A DNA stretch of 64,000 bases, taken from contig CP160630.1 in NCBI GenBank assembly GCA_038993745.2, positions 620,001-684,000 on the forward strand, given 5' to 3'. This DNA comes from Aliivibrio fischeri (GTDB lineage: Bacteria > Pseudomonadota > Gammaproteobacteria > Enterobacterales > Vibrionaceae). Position 1 is the first letter of the stretch. The number at the start of each line of letters is the position of its first letter. The position numbers were made by a program, and so were the translations under genes. This document shows positions 47,196-55,877 of the stretch, one piece after another. Under the pieces are notes generated by a model. That model was not told where the DNA came from. It did no database searches and worked only from the letters and a program-made list of their open reading frames with translations.

Positions 47196-47801
47196 TTAAA
47201 GTGGTTCTGCTTTTTTTTCGTCAACTGATTCATTACCTTGCAATGGTGGTAAATTAACGACGTACATTGGCAGAGGTCGTTCACCTGAAACCACCTTCTC
47301 AATGCCCGTAAGAACGTTTAATTGGCTTTGCTCATAATCTCCATGCGCCTTAGGTCTATAACAATCACGTTCTAACTGTACTTTATCGTAGTCATAAGAT
47401 AAACACTGTGACATTGCATATATAAGCTCAACGAATAGTTCATCATTTTTCTTAAACCAAGGTTCAAGTGAATCATATTCTGATTGACGATTTAAATGGC
47501 TATTATACATTTTCCAAGCATGAGTTACGGCTTGCTCTTTCTTCGTTTGATACTTTGTCCTTATGATTGGTAAAACTCGTCCATAGAATTCAATATCTAT
47601 CATATTCAGTGATTGTACATGTTCCTTATGTAATCGTTCAGCACGAGTAGACATCAAAGTTCGAAAAATTCGCATTCGCCTTTCACGTTTTTCACTCAGG
47701 CTTTCAACAAGTTTCTGAGCCTGAACGGCCAAAATCGGCCCTAAAACAACCGCTGCCGTCATGATGATATCTTTATTATCCATATTGATGGATTCAAACA
47801 T
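47196..47801 (-). CDS. Membrane-anchored hypothetical protein (DUF6680-like)
   Basis: 201 residues with one N-terminal helix (IIMTAAVVLGPILAVQAQ), then a charged ERRMRIFRTLMSTRAERLHKE region and soluble helices ending EPWFKKNDELFVELIYAMSQ. It resembles DUF6680 proteins of unknown function found in defence-rich or mobile contexts, an assignment from memory. GGAG lies 8 bases before the ATG. Confidence 0.65.
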   Translation of the reverse strand: MFESINMDNKDIIMTAAVVLGPILAVQAQKLVESLSEKRERRMRIFRTLMSTRAERLHKEHVQSLNMIDIEFYGRVLPIIRTKYQTKKEQAVTHAWKMYNSHLNRQSEYDSLEPWFKKNDELFVELIYAMSQCLSYDYDKVQLERDCYRPKAHGDYEQSQLNVLTGIEKVVSGERPLPMYVVNLPPLQGNESVDEKKAEPL

Positions 47802-47839
47802 TTCTTATACTCCAAACTCATTTTAATCGATGAGAACAT

Positions 47840-47957
47840 AACGCCTGCATAACACGTTTGCTACTATGCAATCATACCTAAAATTGATGCCTTAAAACGA
47901 GAAACACCCGACAACCTAAGATGCCGAGTGTAGTAAATCGTGTTGATGCATTTGTTA
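47840..47957 (-). repeat. attC site
   Basis: 118 bases with the TTAAAACGAGAAACACCCG core. One arm reads GTTTGCTAC against GTAGTAAA, leaving one G-T pair in the stem. Confidence 0.93.
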
Positions 47958-48082
47958 TGTGCGTACGATACATGAAATTTAGTAAAAATGCATAGAAAAA
48001 CAATCAGTTTACCTATTGTTTGATTGAAGATAAAAAACTATGATTTAACACAGTATTAAACATTAGTCATCGGGATATATTC

Positions 48083-48457
48083 ATGCTAATTGCTAGGTTT
48101 TACTTCGTTACATTTTTAGCTATCGCTTTTTTGGGTTCGTGGACAACAAGCGCAGATCCTGGTTCAGCATTAGATATGCCGCCGCCATTAATAGCTGGCA
48201 TATCATCAGTAGTATTTATTTTCATGACAATAGCCCTTTTTAGCCAAAGTTTAAACACTAACCTCTTAAAAGATTATCAATTGAAAATAATATCTTTCAG
48301 CTATTTTGCTGTCTCATTCTATTCTTGGATTGCTCCTATTTATAAATACTGGGATCAAGCTGCTTTTGAGATCTGGGGTTGGGGATTACTAATTCTGATA
48401 TTTATCGATTTAGGTGCAAGTATTACAATATTAAAAGGAAATAGAAAATGTCATTAG
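48083..48457 (+). CDS. Membrane protein in a plus-strand cassette
   Basis: 124 residues with four hydrophobic segments: FYFVTFLAIAFLGSW, MPPPLIAGISSVVFIFMTIALF, ISFSYFAVSFYSWIAPIY and WGLLILIFIDLGASITIL. The family is not recognised. It lies against the array direction and overlaps the next gene by 10 bases, so the two are coupled. It must use its own promoter in 47958 to 48082; TTGATTGAAG with TATGAT downstream is a candidate, not certain. Confidence 0.65.
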   Translation: MLIARFYFVTFLAIAFLGSWTTSADPGSALDMPPPLIAGISSVVFIFMTIALFSQSLNTNLLKDYQLKIISFSYFAVSFYSWIAPIYKYWDQAAFEIWGWGLLILIFIDLGASITILKGNRKCH

Positions 48458-48756
48458 CTAACCTTAAACAGTTTAGCCCTCTGTCATCTTTAATTAGCTT
48501 GGCGTATAAAGAATTTCAAAATAAACAAAGCTCAGATAAGTTTTATCGAGCTAATGTACCATTAATAAAATTGGCCATTGAAGAAGGATTTACTTTACAG
48601 GATAAAATGCTTCGTGATTCAGTTGACGCATTAGAAAGTCTAGCCCCATTTGGAGCAAGAAGAAGTAACTTTGAAAGACGTTACTTAATCGACGAAAGAA
48701 CTATTTTAGACCTACCAAATGATCCAGACAAATTAGCATATGGGTATTGGTGGTAA
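48448..48756 (+). CDS. Soluble hypothetical protein paired with the membrane gene
   Basis: 102 residues, helical and charged, starting MSLANLKQFSPLSSLISLAY, with ARRSNFERRYLIDERTILDL near the end. AGGAAA precedes the ATG, which lies inside the upstream gene. The family is not recognised. A hairpin (48763 to 48788) follows before the attC. Confidence 0.6.
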   Translation: MSLANLKQFSPLSSLISLAYKEFQNKQSSDKFYRANVPLIKLAIEEGFTLQDKMLRDSVDALESLAPFGARRSNFERRYLIDERTILDLPNDPDKLAYGYWW

Positions 48757-48762
48757 TAAATA

Positions 48763-48788
48763 TTAAGACCGTAATTTCGCGGTCTTAA
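48763..48788 (+). terminator. Hairpin after the plus-strand cassette operon
   Basis: TTAAGACCG, loop TAATTTCG, CGGTCTTAA: a perfect 9-bp stem. Only a short AATT follows, so termination strength is uncertain. Confidence 0.55.
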
Positions 48789-48796
48789 TTGCACAT

Positions 48797-48914
48797 AACG
48801 CCTGCATAACACGTTTACTACTAAGCAATTATACTTAATATTGACACCCTAAAACGAGAAACACCCGACAACCTGAGATGCCGAGTGTAGTAAATCGTGT
48901 TGATGCATTTGTTA
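48797..48914 (-). repeat. attC site
   Basis: 118 bases with the CTAAAACGAGAAACACCCG core and ACTAC/GTAGT arms. Confidence 0.93.
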
Positions 48915-48917
48915 TAA

Positions 48918-49331
48918 CTACGCTTTTGATGATGCTGATTCTATATGGTTTACAGCTGCACCTAATACAAAATGACAAAAAGTAGCCATTATAAATAATG
49001 TAAATTGAGTTTTACCTAAACCATCACTTGGTATTACCAACATTAAAATATTAATAACCACATTAACGACTAACCCAAATGCGACCAAGATCGTTAAATA
49101 AAAACTAATTGCTGATGTTTTTTTGGGTCTATGTGTTTTAGCTAATGCTGTAGCTAATTTAACAATAAGCTGTCCATAAACAATTGTTGCAGCAATCCCC
49201 CAATCAGGAAGCATGTAAAAACTACCCACAGCTCCTTGAGCATTCCGCACAATAAGAATTATGATAAATGGTAATATAACAAAAACATAATCAGCTATTA
49301 ATGCCAACATGTTACCGCTAGTATTTTTCAC
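48918..49331 (-). CDS. Four-helix membrane protein, second gene of a two-gene cassette
   Basis: 137 residues with four helices: MLALIADYVFVILPFIIILIV, GIAATIVYGQLIVKLATAL, FYLTILVAFGLVVNVVINIL and FTLFIMATFCHFVLGAAV. The start overlaps the stop of the upstream gene by 14 bases, so the two are translationally coupled and probably act together. The family is not recognised. A membrane effector or anchor is inference. Confidence 0.7.
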   Translation of the reverse strand: MKNTSGNMLALIADYVFVILPFIIILIVRNAQGAVGSFYMLPDWGIAATIVYGQLIVKLATALAKTHRPKKTSAISFYLTILVAFGLVVNVVINILMLVIPSDGLGKTQFTLFIMATFCHFVLGAAVNHIESASSKA

Positions 49332-50199
49332 GATCTTTTTGCGCCTCTTGAATGAGAAACTGCACCTCTTTACCTTTAATTACTTTCTCAACATGCAAGA
49401 CTTTATAATTTCTATTTGTAAATGATTTTGCATTTTTAAGTTTACAAGCGTCATAGCTAATAAAAGCGATTAAAGCATCACCTGGGTCCAAATGCCCTAA
49501 CTCACATTTTTGATAGCGTGATAACCATTCTTTATGCTCAATTGATGCAGAAAAGACAGTATTTCTTTCTACACTTTTAAAGTCCCATTGTGAATCACCT
49601 AGAAATTCAGGTTTCTTAACTAGCAATGTTTCTGTTCTTTTGACCGTCGTCGAATGCTCCACAAACAAATCATCGACATCTTTATCAAACCTAACTTTTG
49701 TATTCAAATAAACAACATTTGAGCTTGCTGGCGTTTGGATATCGATAGTTTCACCATCAACTAATAATTCAGATGCTTGACACAATTTTTTAATATCTTT
49801 TGCATATTGATACCTATCAATATTAATTTGATTTGGAAATTCAACTTTATCCTGAGTCATCAAATCATCTTCAATTTTACAAACTGACTTATCAATACTT
49901 TCTTCAGAATCAAATTCATCAAGCCCAACCATCGAATTAGCTATTAGGCGTGGAATAGAGCCAATTGCTTCAGCAATTAGTTTTATTTTTGAGCCACATT
50001 TGATTACGCTTTTTAATGAACCAGTCTCAACAGCAGAAAGTTCATAAGTAAAATTTAGATCTGCATCTACGGCTTTACCTACTGTATAGGTTAGTGATTC
50101 AAATGCGGAGACATACGCAGCCATAGCTAAAAAGACGCGTTCTGGCTTCCCTACGCAAGGCTTGTAATCCAGCCTTATTTCAAATGACTCTTCGTACAA
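49318..50199 (-). CDS. Soluble hypothetical protein, first gene of a two-gene cassette
   Basis: 293 residues, no membrane helix. The N-terminal part (FEIRLDYKPCVGKPERVFLA, MAAYVSAFESLTYTVGKAVD) looks like an alpha/beta domain seen in uncharacterised proteins of mobile regions. The C-terminus is beta-rich, ending HVEKVIKGKEVQFLIQEAQK. I do not recognise the family. The overlap with a four-helix membrane gene suggests a sensor and membrane-effector pair. Confidence 0.65.
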   Translation of the reverse strand: MYEESFEIRLDYKPCVGKPERVFLAMAAYVSAFESLTYTVGKAVDADLNFTYELSAVETGSLKSVIKCGSKIKLIAEAIGSIPRLIANSMVGLDEFDSEESIDKSVCKIEDDLMTQDKVEFPNQINIDRYQYAKDIKKLCQASELLVDGETIDIQTPASSNVVYLNTKVRFDKDVDDLFVEHSTTVKRTETLLVKKPEFLGDSQWDFKSVERNTVFSASIEHKEWLSRYQKCELGHLDPGDALIAFISYDACKLKNAKSFTNRNYKVLHVEKVIKGKEVQFLIQEAQKDREKY

Positions 50200-50235
50200 T
50201 TTATACTCCTAATGACAAATTAAAAAAGTAGTTAT

Positions 50236-50353
50236 AACGCCTGCATAACACGTTTACTACTATGCAATTATACTTAAAATTGACGCCCTAAAACGAGAAA
50301 CACCCGACAACCTGAGATGCCGAGTGTAGTAAATCGTGTTGATGCATTTGTTA
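50236..50353 (-). repeat. attC site
   Basis: 118 bases with the CTAAAACGAGAAACACCCG core and ACTAC/GTAGT arms. Confidence 0.93.
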
Positions 50354-50365
50354 ACAAGCAATTAT

Positions 50366-51565
50366 CTACCTAGCTTTATAAGCTATTAAAGCTTGCTGCA
50401 ACCAAGAATCTTGTTCCTTGATATTTTTAATCACCCAATTAATGAATTTAGCTGAATACCTGTGAATATCAGTATAATTATGATACTCAGAATTATTATT
50501 TGCTTTAATTTTATGTTTATAACAGATAGCTTGAAAAGAGTGTTGATTTAATACTACCTTTGATTGCTCTCTATTCATTTGTTCAATAGCAGCCTTTGTT
50601 GTAAAAGGATGCGTTGTATTTAAATCTTTAGCTTGAGTGATAATAACTGCTTGTTGACCATTATCACCCACACTCAGAGTTAAATCGGCCTGACTTGGAT
50701 TTTTTGTTAAAGCTAATTTATAGTCAATTGAGATAGAGTATTTATCTGAGCCAATCTCTTTACTTGTACTTTCAAATTGCTTTAAAAAGTTAGTAACCTC
50801 TACAGCTGTTATATCACCATATGATTCTTTTATGATACCGATTTCAGGATCAGGGCCATCTAACACCAAACTTAACATGCCAACACTCTGGCCAGCTAAA
50901 GGAGAATTCCCCATTTGATTTCGATAACGTTCTTGATAATTTAAAACGTTGGCTTGAAATAATCTTGAAAGTTGAGGCTGTAATTCTGGAATCAGAAGGT
51001 GTGTCGCATGATCTCGTAGCTGTATTAGTGTCTCTATATTTAATTTTACAGGATCATTATTTTGCAACCTCAATGGTAAAGAATCAGATATCGAAATACT
51101 TTTCCCATTTTTATAAAATACTTTCTCCTCACCTAAAGCTTCCAAAATCTCAGCTTTCAAAAATAACTCCCAAGCGTTTACCATCATAATAGTAAATGCC
51201 TCAATCCTATTACATAGGCTAGGTCGGTTATACATTTCTAAAGCTAATGTAAATGCATCTAAACTTCTTTTTATCAACTTCTGATACATTTTCTCATTTG
51301 GCGATAATTTACGCGCAGAAGTACTTTGTGACATTAAGCGAATAAATTCATCATTAGAAACTTTAGAAAGTCCTTCTGATACCCATCCTCCATGTTCAGA
51401 TTTAAAAATATAGGAACCTTTTAATTTCTCACTTATATATTTCCCAACACTTTTAGGGTTGTAACCTGTTGCTATTGCCGCATCTTGATATGTAAAGCTT
51501 TGCGCTTTATCTTCTTGTTCTCGAAAAAAGTCGAGCAAAAGTATTCTTTTATCTTTTCTAGCCAT
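50366..51565 (-). CDS. DUF3644 (HEPN-related) protein
   Basis: About 399 residues from ATG 51565. Residues about 10 to 65 resemble a winged helix-turn-helix (FTYQDAAIATGYNPKSVGKY). Then DUF3644: LIKRSLDAFTLALEMYNRPS, ETLIQLRDHATHLLIPEL with R-D-H-A-T-H as the HEPN R-x4-H motif, and ITAVEVTNFLKQFE. DUF3644 is grouped with HEPN domains and is often found near restriction or defence genes. The C-terminal 80 residues (FTTKAAIEQMNREQSKVVLN) resemble an EC042-2821-like helix-turn-helix region. Confidence 0.85.
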   Translation of the reverse strand: MARKDKRILLLDFFREQEDKAQSFTYQDAAIATGYNPKSVGKYISEKLKGSYIFKSEHGGWVSEGLSKVSNDEFIRLMSQSTSARKLSPNEKMYQKLIKRSLDAFTLALEMYNRPSLCNRIEAFTIMMVNAWELFLKAEILEALGEEKVFYKNGKSISISDSLPLRLQNNDPVKLNIETLIQLRDHATHLLIPELQPQLSRLFQANVLNYQERYRNQMGNSPLAGQSVGMLSLVLDGPDPEIGIIKESYGDITAVEVTNFLKQFESTSKEIGSDKYSISIDYKLALTKNPSQADLTLSVGDNGQQAVIITQAKDLNTTHPFTTKAAIEQMNREQSKVVLNQHSFQAICYKHKIKANNNSEYHNYTDIHRYSAKFINWVIKNIKEQDSWLQQALIAYKAR

Positions 51566-51592
51566 AATCAATATACCCTACTATTGCTTGTT

Positions 51593-51710
51593 AACGCCTG
51601 CATAACACGTTTGCTACCATGCAGATTAAGCTCAAATTTACCACTTAACACGGTAAACTCAAAGAAACCTAGAATGCCGAATGTAGCAAATCGTGTTGAT
51701 GCATTTGTTA
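51593..51710 (-). repeat. attC site
   Basis: 118 bases with the ACCACTTAACACGGTAAAC core and GCTAC/GTAGC arms. Confidence 0.93.
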
Positions 51711-51801
51711 TACGTGTCTACTTTAGTTTGAATAAGCACATATACAAAACTTAATATAACTTACAGCTCATCACAGATAAAACAGTACAAGAGGTATGAA
51801 C

Positions 51802-51930
51802 AAAAAAAGAGCTCGATGACTGGAATCGAGCCCTGAACGTGAAATGCTTGTCTACAGCAACACAAAATTAGTGAGGAGTTCTAGTTTATTACTGGAATCA
51901 CTCCCAACCAACTGTAAAATAAGACAGGTT
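51802..51930 (-). ncRNA. Candidate small RNA, copy 1 (integron cassette)
   Basis: 129 bases. On the minus strand it runs from AACCTGTCTTATTTTACAGT through GCTGTAGACAAGCATTTCAC to the terminator GGGCTCGAT, loop TCCAGTC, ATCGAGCTC and seven T. The GCTGTAGACAAGCATTTCAC block is nearly identical in copy 2, and the terminator stems co-vary while keeping pairing. A stand-alone RNA gene is inferred. The promoter is not evident. Confidence 0.55.
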
Positions 51931-51983
51931 TGTTTTTAATGCTCCATCCTTTTAATAAAGTAAAACTCTCAATATCTCTGCAC

Positions 51984-52114
51984 AAAAAAAAGGACTCATT
52001 GGCTAGAATTGAGTCCCAGAAGTGAAATGCTTGTCTACAGCCACACATAAATAAGTAGTGACTACGATTTTATTACATTGAAATTGCCTTACTAACTGTA
52101 AAATCAGGTAGGTT
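51984..52114 (-). ncRNA. Candidate small RNA, copy 2 (integron cassette)
   Basis: 131 bases. It has the same layout as copy 1: AACCTACCTGATTTTACAGT at the 5' end, GCTGTAGACAAGCATTTCAC, then GGGACTCAATT, loop, AATGAGTCC and eight T. It lies directly upstream of copy 1 on the minus strand, so the two could also be processed from one transcript if its terminator leaks. Confidence 0.55.
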
Positions 52115-52155
52115 ACTATTAAATATTTACAATTTGGACGTCGTTGATTTCGTAT

Positions 52156-52275
52156 AACGCCTGCATAACACGTTTGCTACTATACAGACCTAGCTGAATT
52201 TTAACGCCTTAATCACTGAAACTAAAGGCAAACTGACAACGCCGAGTGTAGCAAATCGTGTTGATGCATTTGTTA
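52156..52275 (-). repeat. attC site
   Basis: 120 bases with the CGCCTTAATCACTGAAAC core and GCTAC/GTAGC arms. Confidence 0.93.
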
Positions 52276-52392
52276 TACAATCATTTTGCGACAGACTTAA
52301 CATTAATATTCATTGACACAATAGATGAACGAGAGCACTGTATGCAAACACATGCATGTACATAAAAACAGCGTTAAAAATGGAGATAAAAC

Positions 52393-53265
52393 ATGAAAAA
52401 AAATAATATTATAGATAACAGTGAGAACCCTACTAAATCTACAAAGCTAGAAAGAATAAGATATTGTATTTTCTTCGGTTCATTTTATGTCTATTTATCT
52501 GGAGCTTTATATTTCTATGGCTATATGGGAAAGCTAGGGTTTAAAGGAGCCTCTCTTGACAGTATATTCTCACCTCTAGTATTTTCTCAATATTTTTTCA
52601 GTGAAATTTTCACTAAAGCATTTATCATTCAAGGTGCTAACCTTTTATTGTTTCCTTTAGACAATTCTTTAATTATCACTTCTTTATTAATATTATTCGC
52701 TATTGCTATTAAATTAAAAGTTCTAGATAAACTATCATTAAAAATGACTTCTATTGCAAATAACTTAAAGAACCCAGAAAAGTCATTTATTCAAAGAAAC
52801 CCAATTATAAGCGCATTTTTAGCATTTCCAGTTGTATATTTAGGGCAAGCAGCAAGTTTCATTTTATTTCTTTTCTTATCTATATTTATAATGCTACCAC
52901 TTTACATTCCATATAATGCTGGTGCAATTTCAGCAAAAAACATGACCGAAACAAATAATGGCATGGTGTGTAATGGATTTAATTGGAATGAAGATAAATA
53001 TAAAAATGAAGACATTATCTTGAGTTGCGAGCGAATTAGAGTAAATAAGAATGGGGACAATATATCAGGTACTGTTATCCATTCAGATTCAAAATACTTG
53101 TACGTAAACACAAATCATTTGTTATTACGAGTTAAAGATGAAAATGTTGTCACATGTACAAATAAGCAACGAAATCAGATGAAAAAAGAAGCAACAATAG
53201 AAAACCTTGGTGAGAACTCATTCAAAAATTGTAATGAATTATACTTAGCTATGGACTCAAAATAA
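52393..53265 (+). CDS. Membrane protein in a plus-strand cassette
   Basis: 290 residues. About five hydrophobic helices (YCIFFGSFYVYLSGALYFYG, FIIQGANLLLFPLD, NSLIITSLLILFAIAIKL, IISAFLAFPVVYLGQAASF, ILFLFLSIFIMLPLYIPY) are followed by a soluble C-terminal domain of about 110 residues with several cysteines. GGAGATAAAAC precedes the ATG. The family is not recognised. It opposes the array direction and must have its own promoter in 52276 to 52392. Confidence 0.7.
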   Translation: MKKNNIIDNSENPTKSTKLERIRYCIFFGSFYVYLSGALYFYGYMGKLGFKGASLDSIFSPLVFSQYFFSEIFTKAFIIQGANLLLFPLDNSLIITSLLILFAIAIKLKVLDKLSLKMTSIANNLKNPEKSFIQRNPIISAFLAFPVVYLGQAASFILFLFLSIFIMLPLYIPYNAGAISAKNMTETNNGMVCNGFNWNEDKYKNEDIILSCERIRVNKNGDNISGTVIHSDSKYLYVNTNHLLLRVKDENVVTCTNKQRNQMKKEATIENLGENSFKNCNELYLAMDSK

Positions 53266-53274
53266 TGCTTGTAT

Positions 53275-53394
53275 AACGCCTGCATAACACGTTTGCTACG
53301 ATACAGGCCTAGCTGAATTTTAACGCCTTAATCACTGAAACTAAAGGTAAACTGACAACGCCGAGTGTAGCAAGTCGTGTTGATGCATTTGTTA
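53275..53394 (-). repeat. attC site
   Basis: 120 bases with the CGCCTTAATCACTGAAAC core. The arm reads CAAGTCGTG in place of CAAATCGTG. Confidence 0.92.
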
Positions 53395-53432
53395 TGCGTA
53401 TTATTCGATGGTGAATATTACGACTAAACGGA

Positions 53433-53672
53433 CTATATCAGTCCGAATTTTTTCATTGCATTCTTTACAACCAAGATTTTTTCTTCTGGGCATGGATATT
53501 TTCTCTCCGTTGATGATAGACGATTGGGAGCTTGTTTCATTTTAATCCCATTCAATTCTTTTATATGAGCTATCCAACAACTTTTAACTGAAAAGTTATA
53601 TTTTCTTTTCACGTATTCCTGTACTTTTTTATAAGTCATATTCCCATTTCCAAATTTAATGAATGCATCCAA
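53433..53672 (-). CDS. Small conserved-looking hypothetical protein
   Basis: 79 residues, basic, with MTYKKVQEYVKRKYNFSVKS, CWIAHIKELNGIKMKQAPNR and a PCPEEKILVVKNAMKKFGLI tail. I recall proteins with this MTYxxVQ...CWIAHxKE...PCPEEK pattern as common small hypotheticals of mobile regions, without function. The true start could be ATG 53639 (MTYKKV). Confidence 0.65.
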   Translation of the reverse strand: MDAFIKFGNGNMTYKKVQEYVKRKYNFSVKSCWIAHIKELNGIKMKQAPNRLSSTERKYPCPEEKILVVKNAMKKFGLI

Positions 53673-53807
53673 TTAAAGTAGCATGGTGATAAAAATAATA
53701 CTTTGATGCAGAAATAAAATGCATAGCTCACTATTTGAAGTCTGTGCGATTACTCAAAAAAATATATCGCTAAGAATGATAGAAAATGAAATGTTACCGA
53801 AACGCAT

Positions 53808-53925
53808 AACGCCTGCATAACACGTTTGCTACCATGCAGATTAAACTTAAATTTACCACTTAATGCGGTAAACCCAAAGAAATCTAGAATGCCGAATGTA
53901 GCAAATCGTGTTGATGCATTTGTTA
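53808..53925 (-). repeat. attC site
   Basis: 118 bases with the ACCACTTAATGCGGTAAAC core and GCTAC/GTAGC arms. Confidence 0.93.
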
Positions 53926-53931
53926 TATTTT

Positions 53932-54741
53932 TTAACAGAACCATTGCTGCAGTTTCTGATTTGGTTGAATTCCCTCGATGTCCCCCATTAAAACTATAGC
54001 GTCAGAGTTTAGTCCATTTAATGAAGGGCCAAATAATCCACGAATAGCACCAGAACGATGTAAGACGACATAAAATCGGTCATGAAACTTCAGTTTGGGC
54101 GAATAATCCTTAAGAGTGATATTTTTATAATTTTTTTTCAAAAACCTATGAAGTAACGTTCTTGAGTTCTTAGTTCCCCGTTTAGGTGATGGCGTCATTC
54201 GCAATATAAATGAATCATCCTTGCTCAACCCTAATGCACTAAGATAATCCAATAAGTTGTGATATCCGCCATCTTTACCATCCTCACTAACATCAGAATA
54301 TATATAGGGGTCTGTCAATATAATCTCTCTGGGCATGTCAGAATTTGGGTGAGTCTGTTTAACTAAATTTAAGAAACTATCTTTCGGTGGTTTAGCTTTC
54401 GGTCCTCCGGCTGCAACTTGTAAATTTAACAAACCTGAACCATCTGATTGAATACTTTGACTAGAAGTTTTCATTGGACAATTAGGAGCCCTACATTCTT
54501 GCCCTTGTTGGGGGATATAAACCTCGTTATCTAACTCATTACGAATCCATTCATGTAAAGCTTCAATAATCGACTCAGGATCGTAAAATCTATGCCATAT
54601 AAAAGGATATTCATGAAGTACTCGATCATATTTAATGATATCGAAAGGTGATTTGAATAACTCAGGTAACTCTTTTTTCAACTCTTCTACATCTGACTTT
54701 CTAGCTTTTAAACCTAACGAAAACCTTATAAACCAACTCAT
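53932..54741 (-). CDS. PLD-like domain protein
   Basis: About 269 residues from ATG 54741 (MSWFIRFSLGLKARK), with GGAG 11 bases upstream. The C-terminal part holds LKFHDRFYVVLHRSGAIRGL, then FGPSLNGLNSDAIVLMGD. H-D-R-F with a later G-x-S-x-N is the pattern of degenerate PLD-superfamily domains, where HxK is reduced to one half. A short cysteine pair (CRAPNCPMK) sits mid-protein. Such domains occur in nuclease effectors, but activity is uncertain with one catalytic half visible. Confidence 0.68.
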   Translation of the reverse strand: MSWFIRFSLGLKARKSDVEELKKELPELFKSPFDIIKYDRVLHEYPFIWHRFYDPESIIEALHEWIRNELDNEVYIPQQGQECRAPNCPMKTSSQSIQSDGSGLLNLQVAAGGPKAKPPKDSFLNLVKQTHPNSDMPREIILTDPYIYSDVSEDGKDGGYHNLLDYLSALGLSKDDSFILRMTPSPKRGTKNSRTLLHRFLKKNYKNITLKDYSPKLKFHDRFYVVLHRSGAIRGLFGPSLNGLNSDAIVLMGDIEGIQPNQKLQQWFC

Positions 54742-54767
54742 ATTAATGGAACTCCGAATAAAAATAT

Positions 54768-54885
54768 AACGCCTGCATAACACGTTTACTACTATGCAAT
54801 TATACTTAAAATTGACACCTTAAAACGAGAAACACCCGACAACCTGAGATGCCGAGTGTAGTAAATCGTGTTGATGCATTTGTTA
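54768..54885 (-). repeat. attC site
   Basis: 118 bases with the TTAAAACGAGAAACACCCG core and ACTAC/GTAGT arms. The outer TAA ends the DUF262 gene. Confidence 0.93.
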
Positions 54886-55877
54886 TGTAATTATGGTACG
54901 GATGACTTCAGCTCTTTCTATACGCCTTGAACGACTAGAGCTACCTTGTATTGCTGCATGATGATATTTTGCCTGAGCCTCTTCAAGCTTGTCAGAATCT
55001 ATTTTACCTTCTAAAGAAGAATAAAAAGATTTTAGAATTCTCTCAAGTTTTACGATATCAGGTGATATATCTTTTGATACATACTGCTTATCCAGTTCAA
55101 TAAATAACGTAAAAAAGTCTGCTTTATTCCAAACTCTAGATTTTTTGTCAAAACTTAAAGATTCTATTAGTCTAAAGTTTTTCTGTATTCGACTGTTAAT
55201 TTCTTCTTCTTCGTCAAAAACATCATTATAAGTAGAGAGAAATTGTTCGAGCTTACTAGAAGCATTGAAGTATCCAGTTAACATGGTTGAAACTAAAGTT
55301 AAGCAATATCGTAAATCTTGCATTCTGCGAATATCATTCGCAGTAAAAAAATTGACATTATTAAAAAAATCGTCTTCTGACATTTTTTCACCAAAAGTTT
55401 TAAATGCCCCCCAAATCTAGCATTATCGATTTCCATTGCATTAAGTGAATAACTGGTTGCATTAATCTTTTGAAAGATATCTTTGATATCTTCAATTGGT
55501 AAGTCACCTAAATCGCGAGCCACAACATCGTATTGAAGAAACGCTTTCTTCGCTTCATCTGACAATTCACTATACTTAGGCATATTATCAAGAAGCTCAA
55601 TTTCATCACTTTCTTTAAAATAGTGATGAAGCGTCGTAATTCGCTGTTGCCCATCAACCAAATATTCTGTTGCAATACCAGTAGTTGCATCAACGTCGCC
55701 TGCTGCTAAGTATATTTCTGGGAATGGGTAACCTTGTAAAACAGTATCGATAAAAGCGACTTTTTCCTTATTAGTCCACACTAATCTGCGTTGAAAGTCA
55801 GGACGAGCAATCAAAGAACCATTATCAAGACCTACGATTAGTTCTCGTAGTTTTTTATTAGTTGCAACTGTTTTCAT
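54883..55877 (-). pseudogene. DUF262 (ParB/GmrS-like) protein, frameshifted
   Basis: The first frame has the DUF262 core IARPDFQRRLVWTNKEKVAF, then IDTVLQGYPFPEIYLAAGD and EYLVDGQQRITTLHHYF. The DGQQR loop is the nucleotide-binding/ParB-like signature. The frame breaks in the C run 55407 to 55412. A seventh C restores NARFGGAFKTFGEKMSEDDF and the helical C-terminus, giving 331 residues. DUF262 proteins include GmrSD-type nucleases that cut modified phage DNA. Its start overlaps the upstream gene's stop by 4 bases. Confidence 0.8.

Larger units (their letters stand above)
51711..52155. other. Cassette with no protein gene, carrying two tandem RNA-like elements
   Basis: About 445 bases between attC sites. 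No frame above about 30 codons with a ribosome site was found on either strand. The content is two related elements (51802 and 51984) with a repeat period of 182 bases, both ending in strong minus-strand terminators. Bases 51711 to 51801 show no feature. Confidence 0.75.

Noticed and set aside
53750..53944. Minus-strand ORF 53750-53944
   Set aside because: Most of it is an attC translation followed by AT-rich low-complexity sequence.
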